A program made the position numbers and the translations under genes. 64,000 bases of DNA from an uncultured Pelagibacteraceae bacterium (GTDB lineage: Bacteria; Pseudomonadota; Alphaproteobacteria; Pelagibacterales; Pelagibacteraceae): NCBI GenBank assembly GCA_902570785.1, contig CACFZK010000006.1, forward strand, positions 1 through 64,000. Direction: 5' to 3'. This document shows positions 28,667 through 37,530 of this stretch, piece by piece; position 1 is the first letter of the stretch, and each line of letters opens with the position of its first letter. Below the pieces are notes generated by a model. It saw only the letters and a list, made by a program, of their open reading frames with translations, did no database searches and was not told the origin of the DNA.

Positions 28667-30102
28667 GCTGCCACCTCTTTTTTCAGTTCAATCGATTTTA
28701 AATATTTTTCGATTTGAACTGCTGCATCTCTTCCGTCTCTTATAGCCCAAACAACTAATGATGCACCTCTTACAATATCTCCCGCAGCAAATACTCCAGG
28801 TATATTGGTCTGCATTGAAGTTAAATCAATTTTTATTGTACCCCATTTAGATACAGCTAAATTTTCTGAATTAAATAATTTTGGTAAATTTTCAGGATCA
28901 AAACCCAAAGCTTTAATAACAATGTCAGCTTCTAACTCATAATTTGAGTTTTCAATTATTACAGGCTTTTTTCTTCCTGAGGAGTCTGGATCCCCTAATT
29001 TCATTTTCTGAACTTCAACAGCTTTAATTTTTTTTTGTCCAATGAATTTTTTTGGACTAGATAGCCATAAAAATTCTACGCCTTCCTCTATAGCATTACC
29101 CACTTCTCTAGCAGATCCAGGCATATTTTCTCGGTCTCTTCTATACAAACATTTAACTGATTTTGCATTCTGTCTCACTGCTGTTCTTACACAATCCATT
29201 GCGGTATCGCCACCTCCAACTACTACAACTTTTTTATTTTCTGCATTTAGGGTACCGTCATCAAATAATTTTACCTTATCACCTAGACCTTTTTTATTTG
29301 ATGCCGTTAAAAATTCCATTGCAGGAAAAATATTTCCTAGATTGTTTCCCTCAATTTCCACATTCCTCGGTTTATAAACGCCAGTAGCAATTAATACAGC
29401 ATCATGTTTTTCTTTTAATTGTTCAAGGGTTGCATCTTTTCCAACTTCAAAATTCTGTTTAAATTTTATACCTGAGTCTTTTAAAAGTTTAGTTCTTCTT
29501 TCAACAACAAATTTTTCTAATTTAAAATTAGGAATACCATAGATTAATAAACCACCTGGACGATCGTACCGATCATAAACTGTTATTTGATAACCAAGTT
29601 TTCTTAATTCTTCAGCACAAGCCAATCCAGCCGGACCTGCACCGATAATTCCAACGGACTGTTTTTTTTGTTTTTCAACTTTTATGGGTTTAACCCATCC
29701 TTTTTCCCACGCGGTATCAGTAATATATTTTTCAACTGAACCTATTGTAACAGTTCCATGACCTGATTGCTCAATTACACAGTTACCTTCACATAATCTA
29801 TCTTGTGGGCATATTCTTCCACAAACTTCTGGCATGTTATTTGTGCTTTGAGAGAGTTCATATGCATCTTGTAATCTACCCTCAGCAGTTAATTTTAACC
29901 AATCTGGAATATTGTTATGTAATGGGCAGTGCACTTGGCAGAAAGGAACTCCACATTGTGAACATCTGCTAGATTGCTCTTTAGCTTTCTTATTAATATA
30001 CTCGTCGTAAATTTCCTTAAAATCTGTTTTTCTTTGATCAACAGATCTTTTGGGCGGATTCTGTTGATCTAGATTTACGAATTTTAACATTTTTTCAGAC
30101 AT
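28663..30102 (-). CDS. gltD: Glutamate synthase small subunit
   Basis: A 479-residue flavoprotein that feeds NADPH electrons to GltB. Two 4Fe-4S cysteine sets are seen near residues 40-115 (CSQCGVPFCQVHCPLHN and CGRICPQDRLCEGNCV). An FAD motif GIIGAGPAGLACAEELRKLG is near 150, and an NADPH motif VVVVGGGDTAMDCVRTAV near 285. It is the first gene of the gltDB operon, with the 166-bp gap upstream shared with uppP. No glutamine riboswitch is recognisable in that gap. Confidence 0.97.
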   Translation of the reverse strand: MSEKMLKFVNLDQQNPPKRSVDQRKTDFKEIYDEYINKKAKEQSSRCSQCGVPFCQVHCPLHNNIPDWLKLTAEGRLQDAYELSQSTNNMPEVCGRICPQDRLCEGNCVIEQSGHGTVTIGSVEKYITDTAWEKGWVKPIKVEKQKKQSVGIIGAGPAGLACAEELRKLGYQITVYDRYDRPGGLLIYGIPNFKLEKFVVERRTKLLKDSGIKFKQNFEVGKDATLEQLKEKHDAVLIATGVYKPRNVEIEGNNLGNIFPAMEFLTASNKKGLGDKVKLFDDGTLNAENKKVVVVGGGDTAMDCVRTAVRQNAKSVKCLYRRDRENMPGSAREVGNAIEEGVEFLWLSSPKKFIGQKKIKAVEVQKMKLGDPDSSGRKKPVIIENSNYELEADIVIKALGFDPENLPKLFNSENLAVSKWGTIKIDLTSMQTNIPGVFAAGDIVRGASLVVWAIRDGRDAAVQIEKYLKSIELKKEVAA

Positions 30103-30269
30103 CGGAAGAACATAGTTAAATTAAAGATAATTTAAAGTAAAATTAGGTCACTATTATTTACTTATTTTATAAAAAACCCTTTATTTTGTGTATATTTCGT
30201 CGCATAACAGATATGCAATTTTTAAGATGAACTCGTTGGTTGAATTAAATATAAATCAGCTGTCACTTC

Positions 30270-31037
30270 ATGGAAAATATAATTCAAATTCTTTTAATCT
30301 CAATAATACAAGGTATAGCTGAATTTATCCCGGTGAGCTCATCAGCTCATATTAATTTATTATCTAATTTATTTAATTACGAAAAAATTGAGCTTGCAAT
30401 TAATGTCAGTGCACATTTCGGATCTTTGATTGCTGTTTTGTTTTATTTTAATAAAGAAATTTATAATTTTTCAAAAAACAAGAATTTATTTTACAAAGTA
30501 ATAATTGCATCGATACCAATTTTTGTAATTGGTTATATTTTAATAGAGCTTAAAATAATTTCAAATTTAAGAACCATAGAGATAATGGGATGGACCACAA
30601 TTATTTTTGGTATTTTGTTGTATATTTCAGATAAATTTAAAATCAAACTTAAAATGAAAAATAACTTCACATTAAAAAATGCAATAATAATTGGTTTTTA
30701 TCAAACATTAGCTTTAATCCCGGGAGTAAGCAGATCTGGTATAATAATAACTGGTGCTAGATTTTTAAAGTTTAATAGAATAGATGCTGCAAAAATATCT
30801 TTTTTACTTTCTATTCCTGCTTTGGGGGCATGGAGTTTGTATGGTGTTTTTGACCTAATAAAGCAAAATGATCAAATATTGACTGTAAGTTCGATATTAA
30901 CAACTTTTCTGTCATTTGTATTTTCCTATATCACTATCAAATATTTTTTAATATATCTGAAGAAATTCAATCTTAATTTGTTTGTAATTTATAGATTATT
31001 AATGGGAATAATATTATTATCAGTAGTATACTTATAG
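30270..31037 (+). CDS. uppP: Undecaprenyl-diphosphatase
   Basis: A 255-residue membrane phosphatase (BacA/UppP). It carries the two signature regions GIAEFIPVSSSAHINLL near residue 14 and PGVSRSGIIITGARFLKF near 150, where the conserved Glu, Ser and Arg residues sit. It dephosphorylates undecaprenyl diphosphate to regenerate the lipid carrier for peptidoglycan and polysaccharide. About eight hydrophobic helices are present. It stands alone and precedes a sugar epimerase gene by about 125 bp. Confidence 0.93.
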   Translation: MENIIQILLISIIQGIAEFIPVSSSAHINLLSNLFNYEKIELAINVSAHFGSLIAVLFYFNKEIYNFSKNKNLFYKVIIASIPIFVIGYILIELKIISNLRTIEIMGWTTIIFGILLYISDKFKIKLKMKNNFTLKNAIIIGFYQTLALIPGVSRSGIIITGARFLKFNRIDAAKISFLLSIPALGAWSLYGVFDLIKQNDQILTVSSILTTFLSFVFSYITIKYFLIYLKKFNLNLFVIYRLLMGIILLSVVYL

Positions 31038-31163
31038 TAAAATTGTTAAGACTATCAAAATGATTAGAACAGAAAATAAAAAAACTATCACAGATTTTTG
31101 TAGGGATAAATGTGTTAAAAATTTCATATTTAGATTTTATAGCGAAAAAGGATACCTAAATCA

Positions 31164-32210
31164 ATGTCAATTGTATTAGTAACTGGTTCATGTGGGTTAG
31201 TTGGCTCTGAAGCTTCTACTTTTTTTTCAAAAAAGGGATTCGATATAATTGGAATAGATAATAACTCAAGAAAATTATTTTTTGGAAAAGATGGCGATGT
31301 TAGCTGGGTTAGGAAAAAATTAGAGAAAAGTATAAAAAGTTATAAGCATTATAATATAGATATCTCTGAACCAAATGCTGTAAGAAATATATTTAAAAAA
31401 TATAAAAAAAATATAAAACTAGTAATTCATTCTGCCGCCCAACCTTCACATGACTGGGCAAAAAATAATATATTTAAAGATTTTGATGTAAATGCAAGAG
31501 GAACAATTAACCTGTTGGAAATGACTAAAAACTATTGTTTTGATGCACCTTTTATTTTCATGTCTACTAACAAAGTTTATGGCGACAATCCAAATAAACT
31601 TCCATTAGTAGAAAAATCAACAAGATGGGAGATTAAAAATAATCATTTATTTAAAAATGGAATTGCTGAAAACATGTCGATTGATAACTGTGTGCATAGT
31701 TTTTTCGGAGCCTCAAAAAGTTATGCTGATCTTGCTGTTCAAGAATATGGAAAAAATATTGGACTTAAAACAGTTTGTTTTAGGGCAGGATGTATAACGG
31801 GACCTAATCATTCTGGCGCTAGGCTTCATGGATTTTTATCCTATTTGGTAAAAACTGCTTTAGATAAAAAAAAATACTACATTTATGGCTATAAGGGCAA
31901 ACAAGTAAGAGATAATATTCATAGTTATGATGTTGTTAATTGTTTTTGGCATTTTTTTAAAAAACCTAGAACTGGTCAGATATACAATATGGGTGGGGGC
32001 AGAAAATCAAATTGTTCTATAATAGAGGCAATAAATACTATTTATAAACTTACAAATATTTCAATTAAAAAAGAACTCAAGAGACAAAACAGAGTCGGTG
32101 ATCACATTTGGTATATTTCAAACATGAAGAAGTTTAAAAATCATTATCCTAAATGGAAACAAATATATAATTCTGAAAAAATTATCGATGAACTTTTGTC
32201 ATCAAGATAA
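31164..32210 (+). CDS. NAD-dependent sugar epimerase (CDP-paratose 2-epimerase-like)
   Basis: A 348-residue extended SDR enzyme. The NAD loop is GSCGLVGSEASTFF, the catalytic region is MSTNKVYGDNPNKLP near residue 135 with the Tyr-x3-Lys equivalent around FFGASKSYADLAV near 180, and KQVRDNIHSYDVVNCF lies near 258. STNKVYGD is a hallmark of RfbE-type CDP-tyvelose/paratose epimerases. It is expected to make a deoxy-sugar precursor for surface glycans. The specific substrate is unproven. It overlaps the convergent hisH by 9 nt. Confidence 0.82.
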   Translation: MSIVLVTGSCGLVGSEASTFFSKKGFDIIGIDNNSRKLFFGKDGDVSWVRKKLEKSIKSYKHYNIDISEPNAVRNIFKKYKKNIKLVIHSAAQPSHDWAKNNIFKDFDVNARGTINLLEMTKNYCFDAPFIFMSTNKVYGDNPNKLPLVEKSTRWEIKNNHLFKNGIAENMSIDNCVHSFFGASKSYADLAVQEYGKNIGLKTVCFRAGCITGPNHSGARLHGFLSYLVKTALDKKKYYIYGYKGKQVRDNIHSYDVVNCFWHFFKKPRTGQIYNMGGGRKSNCSIIEAINTIYKLTNISIKKELKRQNRVGDHIWYISNMKKFKNHYPKWKQIYNSEKIIDELLSSR

Positions 32211-32849
32211 CTTTAAAAAATTTGAGATAATTTCTAAACCTTTTTTTCCACTCTTTTCAGGATGAAACTGGCATCCAATGAAATTATCTTTTGATACTAT
32301 AGCTGGGATTTTGTGTCCTCCAAAATCGTAAAATGCTGCAATATCTTTCTTTTCAGTTGGATCAACAAAAAATGAGTGAACAAAATAATATAAATTATTC
32401 TCATTAATTGATTTCACAAAATTAGAAAAGTTATTATTTGAAAATTGATTATTTAAATTAAGTTTAAACCAACCCATATTAGGAATTTTAAGTCTTTCAT
32501 TTTTTTGGGAAATTGAAGGAAGCTTTTTTACATTTCCTTTAATTAAACCTAATCCGTTGCTTTTTCCAAATTCTTCACTTGTATTAAAAAATAATTGTAA
32601 ACCAAGACAGATCCCAAGAAGTGGTATTTTTTTATCTCTAGTTTTAATTAAAGTTTCGGTTAATTTGTTCTTTTCTAATTTTTCCATAACTTTTTTAAAA
32701 GCACCCACGCCTGGAAAAAAAATCTTATTTGCGGATAAAATTTTATTAGAATTTGTTGTAACTTCGACATTATTGTCAAAAATTTCTACAGCTCTTTTTA
32801 AACTTAGAATATTGCTGCTACCAGTATCTACTATAATAATTTTACTCAA
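32202..32849 (-). CDS. hisH: HisH-type glutamine amidotransferase
   Basis: A 215-residue class I glutaminase domain. The nucleophile is Cys in LLGICLGLQLFF near residue 83, and His-Glu are in QFHPEKSG near 190. It supplies ammonia to HisF for imidazole glycerol phosphate formation. I place the start at TTG 32849 (SKIIIVDTGSSN), preceded by AAGGAG about 10 nt upstream. A longer reading frame runs back through tRNA-Arg and is rejected. No other his synthesis gene except hisC (far away) is near. The usual IPHMGWN loop reads IPNMGWF, so a paralogue used in sugar amidation is possible. Confidence 0.75.
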   Translation of the reverse strand: MSKIIIVDTGSSNILSLKRAVEIFDNNVEVTTNSNKILSANKIFFPGVGAFKKVMEKLEKNKLTETLIKTRDKKIPLLGICLGLQLFFNTSEEFGKSNGLGLIKGNVKKLPSISQKNERLKIPNMGWFKLNLNNQFSNNNFSNFVKSINENNLYYFVHSFFVDPTEKKDIAAFYDFGGHKIPAIVSKDNFIGCQFHPEKSGKKGLEIISNFLKLS

Positions 32850-32872
32850 AGTAATTTTTCTCCTTGCTATCG

Positions 32873-32950
32873 TGGAGGTCCCAGAAGGATTTGAACCCTC
32901 AACCTTCTCGTCCGTAGCGAGACGCTCTGATCCAATTGAGCTATGGGACC
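32873..32950 (-). tRNA. tRNA-Arg (ACG)
   Basis: The minus-strand gene shows the acceptor stem GGTCCCA/TGGGACC, D arm GCTC/GAGC, anticodon stem-loop TCTCG-CTACGGA-CGAGA (anticodon ACG, read as inosine-CG after editing), T arm GAGGG/CCTTC with the loop TTCAAAT, and encoded CCA at 32873-32875. It decodes CGT/CGC/CGA. hisH begins 23 nt downstream, so both may come from one primary transcript. Confidence 0.95.
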
Positions 32951-33042
32951 ACAATTTATTGAAGTATCAAAGAAATTACCAACTTTAAAGGGTTTTTATA
33001 TGGCATTGATATAAGTTAAAATAGAATGTAATTAGTCTATTC

Positions 33043-34227
33043 ATGTCTGAAAAAAAATCGGTAGTAATTACATCGGCAGTCAGAACGGCCATTGGTTCTT
33101 TAGGGGGAACTCTGAAGAATATACCAGCATATAAATTGGGCTCTTCTGTCATCTCTAGTGCAATTAAAAAATCTAATTTAAAACCTTCAGAAATTGACGA
33201 AGTTATAATGGGGCATGTATTAACAGGTGGCGCTGGACAGAACCCAGCACGTCAAGCTGCTATTGAATCAAAATTGCCAAAAGAAATTCCTTCATATGTT
33301 GTTAATCAAGTTTGTGGTTCGGGTTTAAGATCTATAGCTTCTGGTTATCATTCGATTCTTTCTGATAACTCAAATATTGTTATTGCAGGTGGTCAAGAAA
33401 GCATGTCACAAGCTCCACACGTAGTTCATCTAAGAAATGGAAAAAAATTAGGAGACACAGAACTGATCGACTCTATGATTAAAGATGGCCTTTGGGATGC
33501 ATTTAATGGTTATCACATGGGGATCACAGCAGAAAATGTTGCTCAGCAATTTCAAGTAACAAGAAAAGATCAGGATAAATTTGCGTTTGACTCTCAGTCA
33601 AAAGCTTTAAAAGCACAAAAGGAAAATAAATTTGATGATGAAATAGTTCCTTATGAAATCCAACTAAAAAAAGGTAATACTATTTTCAATAAGGATGAAC
33701 ATCCAAGAGCAACCACATCCCTTGATACTTTAAGTAGATTGCGAGGAGCATTTAAAAAAGATGGAACTGTAACTGCTGGGAATGCATCAGGTATTAATGA
33801 TGGTGCGGCAGCAGTAATTTTAATGTCAAAGGAAGAGGCAGAGAAAAGAGGGTTAAAACCTTTGGCGGAAATTAAATCATGGGCATCATGTGGAGTAGAC
33901 CCATCAATTATGGGAACAGGACCTATACCATCTTCAAAAAAAGCTTTGGAAATTGCTGGATGGTCTTCAAAAGATTTAGACTTAATAGAAGCTAATGAAG
34001 CTTTTGCGGCTCAAAGCTGTGCTGTTGTAAAAGAACTTTCACTTCCAATAGAAAAGGTAAATGTAAACGGTGGTTCAATTGCCCTTGGCCATCCAATTGG
34101 TGCTTCAGGCACGAGAATTTTTGTCACATTAATTCATGAAATGTTAAAAAGAGATTCCAAAAAGGGTCTGGCTACGCTATGTATTGGGGGAGGCATGGGT
34201 GTTGCTATGTGTATTGAACGAAAATGA
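33043..34227 (+). CDS. Acetyl-CoA acetyltransferase (thiolase)
   Basis: A 394-residue thiolase. The acylated Cys is in VNQVCGSGLRSIASGY near residue 90, the His is in GGSIALGHPIGASGTRI near 350, and the second Cys is in TLCIGGGMGVAMCIE near 380. It condenses or cleaves two-carbon units, as in PhaA/AtoB; direction is not deducible. No PhaB or fatty-acid gene is next to it. The stop overlaps a 46-residue ORF by 4 nt (ATGA), so that small gene is translationally coupled. Confidence 0.92.
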   Translation: MSEKKSVVITSAVRTAIGSLGGTLKNIPAYKLGSSVISSAIKKSNLKPSEIDEVIMGHVLTGGAGQNPARQAAIESKLPKEIPSYVVNQVCGSGLRSIASGYHSILSDNSNIVIAGGQESMSQAPHVVHLRNGKKLGDTELIDSMIKDGLWDAFNGYHMGITAENVAQQFQVTRKDQDKFAFDSQSKALKAQKENKFDDEIVPYEIQLKKGNTIFNKDEHPRATTSLDTLSRLRGAFKKDGTVTAGNASGINDGAAAVILMSKEEAEKRGLKPLAEIKSWASCGVDPSIMGTGPIPSSKKALEIAGWSSKDLDLIEANEAFAAQSCAVVKELSLPIEKVNVNGGSIALGHPIGASGTRIFVTLIHEMLKRDSKKGLATLCIGGGMGVAMCIERK

Positions 34228-34364
34228 AATTATCTAAACCAAGAAAAAAACTAAAAAATAGAGCAATCAGTAAAGTACCATTTACTGTAAGAGGATATCA
34301 GTATTACTATGGAGCAATAATTTTAGTAGTTTTATTAATTGGTTTTAGCCAAGTATTTTCTTAA
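34224..34364 (+). CDS. Small membrane protein, 46 residues, coupled to thiolase
   Basis: The ATG overlaps the thiolase stop in an ATGA junction. The product has a basic N-terminal third (MKLSKPRKKLKNRAISK), then RGYQYYYGAI and a single hydrophobic helix to the C-terminus (IILVVLLIGFSQVFS). This predicts a one-helix membrane protein with its positive end in the cytoplasm. I recognise no family. The 4-nt overlap, the clear charge/helix architecture and the absence of competing frames support a real gene. A role next to the thiolase or the following pyruvate dehydrogenase is only a possibility. Confidence 0.6.
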   Translation: MKLSKPRKKLKNRAISKVPFTVRGYQYYYGAIILVVLLIGFSQVFS

Positions 34365-34497
34365 TAAAATTTTCTGAATTAATACCTGAGAGTTTATATC
34401 GGGTCTTTTCTTTTTAAATATAAGTCTTAAAAGTTGCATAAAACATATTGCAAAATCGAAGTGTCAAAAAAGCGGATAAATTGTGTCAAAAATTGTG

Positions 34498-34510
34498 TAT
34501 AATAAATGAA
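34498..34510 (+). promoter_or_regulatory. Putative promoter -10 of aceEF
   Basis: A perfect TATAAT at 34498-34503 lies 6 nt before the aceE ATG, so transcription would begin at or within a base or two of the start codon (leaderless or nearly so). No good -35 sits at the right distance. Two copies of GTGTCAAAAA (34461 and 34483 region) lie just upstream and could be regulator sites. This is a pattern judgement only. Confidence 0.4.
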
Positions 34511-37500
34511 TGGCGAAGAATATATCTGTTCCTGATATAGGTGATTTTAAGGATGTTGAGATAATCGAAGTACTTGTAAAACCTGGTGACCAAGTAAAAA
34601 AAAACGATCCAATTGTTACTTTAGAGAGCGACAAATCAAGTGTTGAGGTGCCTTGCCCAACTGAAGGTAAAATTTATGAATTAAAAGTAAAAATTGGAGA
34701 TAAGGTTTCTGAAGGAAGTATTCTTGCCACCTTGGAAGGTGAAAATGAGAAGAAAGAAGAAATTGCTTCTCCAAAAAAAGAAATTGAAGAACCTAAAAAA
34801 GAAATAGTTCAACACACAGAAAAAACAAATGGGTTGAGGAATGGTAGAGAAACAATTTATGCTCAACCAATTTCTAAAGATGATATAGATCCTGCGGAAA
34901 CACAAGAATGGTTGGACTCACTTAGAGCTGTAGTAAAATCAGACGGGTCCTCTAGAGCAGGTTATCTGCTTAAGAAAGTAATTGACGAAGCATATACTCA
35001 AGGATTAACTTTACCTGATACAAGAACTACACCTTATATAAATACTATACCATCAACAGCTGACGTCAGATCCCCGGGTGATCAAAACTTAGAAAGAAAA
35101 ATTAGAGCTTACATAAGATGGAATGCGGCTGCCATGGTTGTTAAAGCTAACAAAAAAAATCCAGAGTTAGGTGGTCACATTGGTACTTTTGCATCTGCAG
35201 CAACGTTGTATGACGTAGGTATGAACCATTTTTGGAGAGCAAAAAACAATAAGTTTGGAGGAGATTTGGTTTATTTTCAAGGTCACAGTGCACCAGGTAT
35301 GTATGCAAGAGCTTTTTTAGAGGGAAGAATATCAGAAAAACAATTGGATAAATTTAGACAAGAAGTTGAAAAAGGTGGATTGTCCTCTTACCCGCATCCA
35401 TGGTTGATGCCAAAATTTTGGCAGTTCCCAACTGTATCTATGGGACTTGGACCAATGATGGCAATTTATCAAGCAAGGTTTACTAAGTATTTAATTAACA
35501 GAGGTCTTTTAAAAGATCAGGATAGAAAAATTTGGTGTCACTTGGGTGATGGTGAAATGGACGAACCTGAAAGTTTTGGTGCAGTGGGACTAGCAGCACG
35601 AGAGAAACTAGATAATTTAATTTTTGTTATAAATTGTAACCTTCAAAGATTGGACGGGCCTGTAAGAGGTAATGGAAAAATTATTCAAGAACTTGAAGGT
35701 AGATTTAGAGGATCGGGATGGAATGTAATCAAAGTTATTTGGGGTTCTTACTGGGATCAACTTTTATCTAAAGATAAAACTGGTTTACTAGTTAAAAGAA
35801 TGACTGAAGCAGTCGATGGTGAATATCAGGCATTCAAAGCAAAAGGTGGGGCATACGTAAGAGAGAAATTTTTTGGTAAATATCCTGAATTAAAAGACTT
35901 GGTAGCAAATATGACTGATGCTGATATTTGGAAATTAAATAGAGGAGGACACGATCCTCATAAAGTTTACTCAGCTTATCATGCTGCTGTTCAATGCAAA
36001 GGTAAGCCAACAGTAATAATAGCTAAAACAATTAAAGGTTATGGAATGGGTAAATCTGGTGAGAGTATAAATACGACACACCAACAAAAGAAATTAGACG
36101 AGGAAGATTTATTATTTTACAGAGATAGATTTAATGTGCCACTTACTGATAAGCAGGTTAAAAATATTGAATATTACAAACCATCAGAAAATTCACCAGA
36201 AATAAAGTATTTAAAAAATTGCAGAGTTAAGCTTGGTGGACACATTCCTGAGAGAACCACTTTTGCAAAACCAGTTAAAACACCTCCTCAAGATATATTT
36301 GAAAGTTTTATGAAGTCCACGGGTGATAAGGAAATGTCAACTACCATGGCTCTTGTAAGAATGCTTGCGAATTTACTTAGAGATAAAAATGTCGCTCCAA
36401 GGTTAGTGCCAATCATTGCAGATGAAGCAAGAACTTTTGGTATGGAAGGTTTTTTTCAAAAAATTGGTATCTATGCGCATGAAGGTCAAAAGTATGAACC
36501 TGTGGACTCTGAGCAATTAAGTTCTTACAGAGAAGATAAAAGTGGCCAAGTTTTACAAGAAGGTATTACAGAGGCAGGAGCAATGTCATCTTGGATTGCA
36601 GCTGGAACTTCTTACACAAATCATGATTTAGAAATGGTTCCCATTTATTTATTTTATTCAATGTTTGGTTTTCAAAGAATTGGGGACTTAGCTTGGGCCG
36701 CAGCAGACTCTCAGACAAGAGGTTTTTTGATTGGAGCAACATCTGGAAAAACAACCTTAGCCGGTGAGGGATTACAACACCAGGATGGACATAGTCTTCT
36801 CATGGCATCTGCAATACCTAACTGCGTAAGTTATGACCCTACTTTTTCATATGAGATGGCGGTTATTTTTAGAGATGGATTAAAAAGGATGCACGAGAAA
36901 AAAGAAAATATTTATTACTACATAACTGCAATGAATGAAAATTATACTCATCCTGAAAAACCTGCTGGTTCAGATCAAGGAATTTTGAAAGGGATGTATT
37001 TGTTTAAAAGTTATAAGGGAAAAGGAAAAGCAAAAGTACAGATGTTAGGATCTGGATCAATTTTAAGAGAAGTTATTAAAGCTGCCGAAACTTTATCAAA
37101 AGATTACGGAGTAGATTGTAATGTTTGGAGTGCTACTAGTTTCAATGAATTAAAGAAAGATGGTATGGAAGTTGAAAGAAGAAATTTATTAAATCCAAAA
37201 GAGAAGCCTAAGAAAAGTTATGTACAAAAATGTTTAGATTCTCAAGAGGGAATTATATTTGCAGCATCAGATTATATAAGATCACATACAGACCAAATAA
37301 GACCATATCTTAATAAGCCATTCTATACATTGGGCACTGATGGTTTTGGAAGAAGTGATACAAGAAAGGAATTAAGAAAATTTTTTGAAGTTGATAAAAA
37401 GCATATTGTTACATACACTTTAAGCGCATTAGCAAAAGAACAATTGATGGCTTCAGAACATGCAGAAAAAGCAATTAAAAAATACAATATTGATCAAACA

Positions 37501-37524
37501 AAAGTTTTTCCAACAAAATTATAG
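34510..37524 (+). CDS. aceE: Pyruvate dehydrogenase E1, homodimeric, with N-terminal lipoyl domain
   Basis: A 1004-residue protein. Residues 1-80 are a complete lipoyl domain with lysine 42 in LESDKSS, followed by a Lys/Glu-rich linker to about residue 118. The rest is the homodimeric E1 of about 885 residues that decarboxylates pyruvate with thiamine diphosphate. The TPP motif is GDGEMDEPESFGAVGLA to FVINCNLQRLDGPVRGNG near residue 347. Typical E. coli-type AceE has no lipoyl domain, so this is a fusion. The lipoyl domain closely resembles that of the next gene, aceF, suggesting duplication. aceF starts 6 nt downstream. Confidence 0.95.
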   Translation: MAKNISVPDIGDFKDVEIIEVLVKPGDQVKKNDPIVTLESDKSSVEVPCPTEGKIYELKVKIGDKVSEGSILATLEGENEKKEEIASPKKEIEEPKKEIVQHTEKTNGLRNGRETIYAQPISKDDIDPAETQEWLDSLRAVVKSDGSSRAGYLLKKVIDEAYTQGLTLPDTRTTPYINTIPSTADVRSPGDQNLERKIRAYIRWNAAAMVVKANKKNPELGGHIGTFASAATLYDVGMNHFWRAKNNKFGGDLVYFQGHSAPGMYARAFLEGRISEKQLDKFRQEVEKGGLSSYPHPWLMPKFWQFPTVSMGLGPMMAIYQARFTKYLINRGLLKDQDRKIWCHLGDGEMDEPESFGAVGLAAREKLDNLIFVINCNLQRLDGPVRGNGKIIQELEGRFRGSGWNVIKVIWGSYWDQLLSKDKTGLLVKRMTEAVDGEYQAFKAKGGAYVREKFFGKYPELKDLVANMTDADIWKLNRGGHDPHKVYSAYHAAVQCKGKPTVIIAKTIKGYGMGKSGESINTTHQQKKLDEEDLLFYRDRFNVPLTDKQVKNIEYYKPSENSPEIKYLKNCRVKLGGHIPERTTFAKPVKTPPQDIFESFMKSTGDKEMSTTMALVRMLANLLRDKNVAPRLVPIIADEARTFGMEGFFQKIGIYAHEGQKYEPVDSEQLSSYREDKSGQVLQEGITEAGAMSSWIAAGTSYTNHDLEMVPIYLFYSMFGFQRIGDLAWAAADSQTRGFLIGATSGKTTLAGEGLQHQDGHSLLMASAIPNCVSYDPTFSYEMAVIFRDGLKRMHEKKENIYYYITAMNENYTHPEKPAGSDQGILKGMYLFKSYKGKGKAKVQMLGSGSILREVIKAAETLSKDYGVDCNVWSATSFNELKKDGMEVERRNLLNPKEKPKKSYVQKCLDSQEGIIFAASDYIRSHTDQIRPYLNKPFYTLGTDGFGRSDTRKELRKFFEVDKKHIVTYTLSALAKEQLMASEHAEKAIKKYNIDQTKVFPTKL

Positions 37525-37530
37525 TGTTTA

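Noticed and set aside
30103-30269. A glutamine riboswitch upstream of gltD
   Set aside because: I did not find the expected conserved core on the minus strand; the gap is plain AT-rich sequence.
31060-31179. A 39-codon ORF in the gap between uppP and the epimerase
   Set aside because: No Shine-Dalgarno site, no hydrophobic or domain pattern, and it overlaps the epimerase start. It is probably chance.
32850-32954. A longer hisH reading frame starting at 32954
   Set aside because: The extra codons run backwards through the complete tRNA-Arg(ACG) gene. The TTG at 32849, with AAGGAG upstream, gives a normal HisH length.
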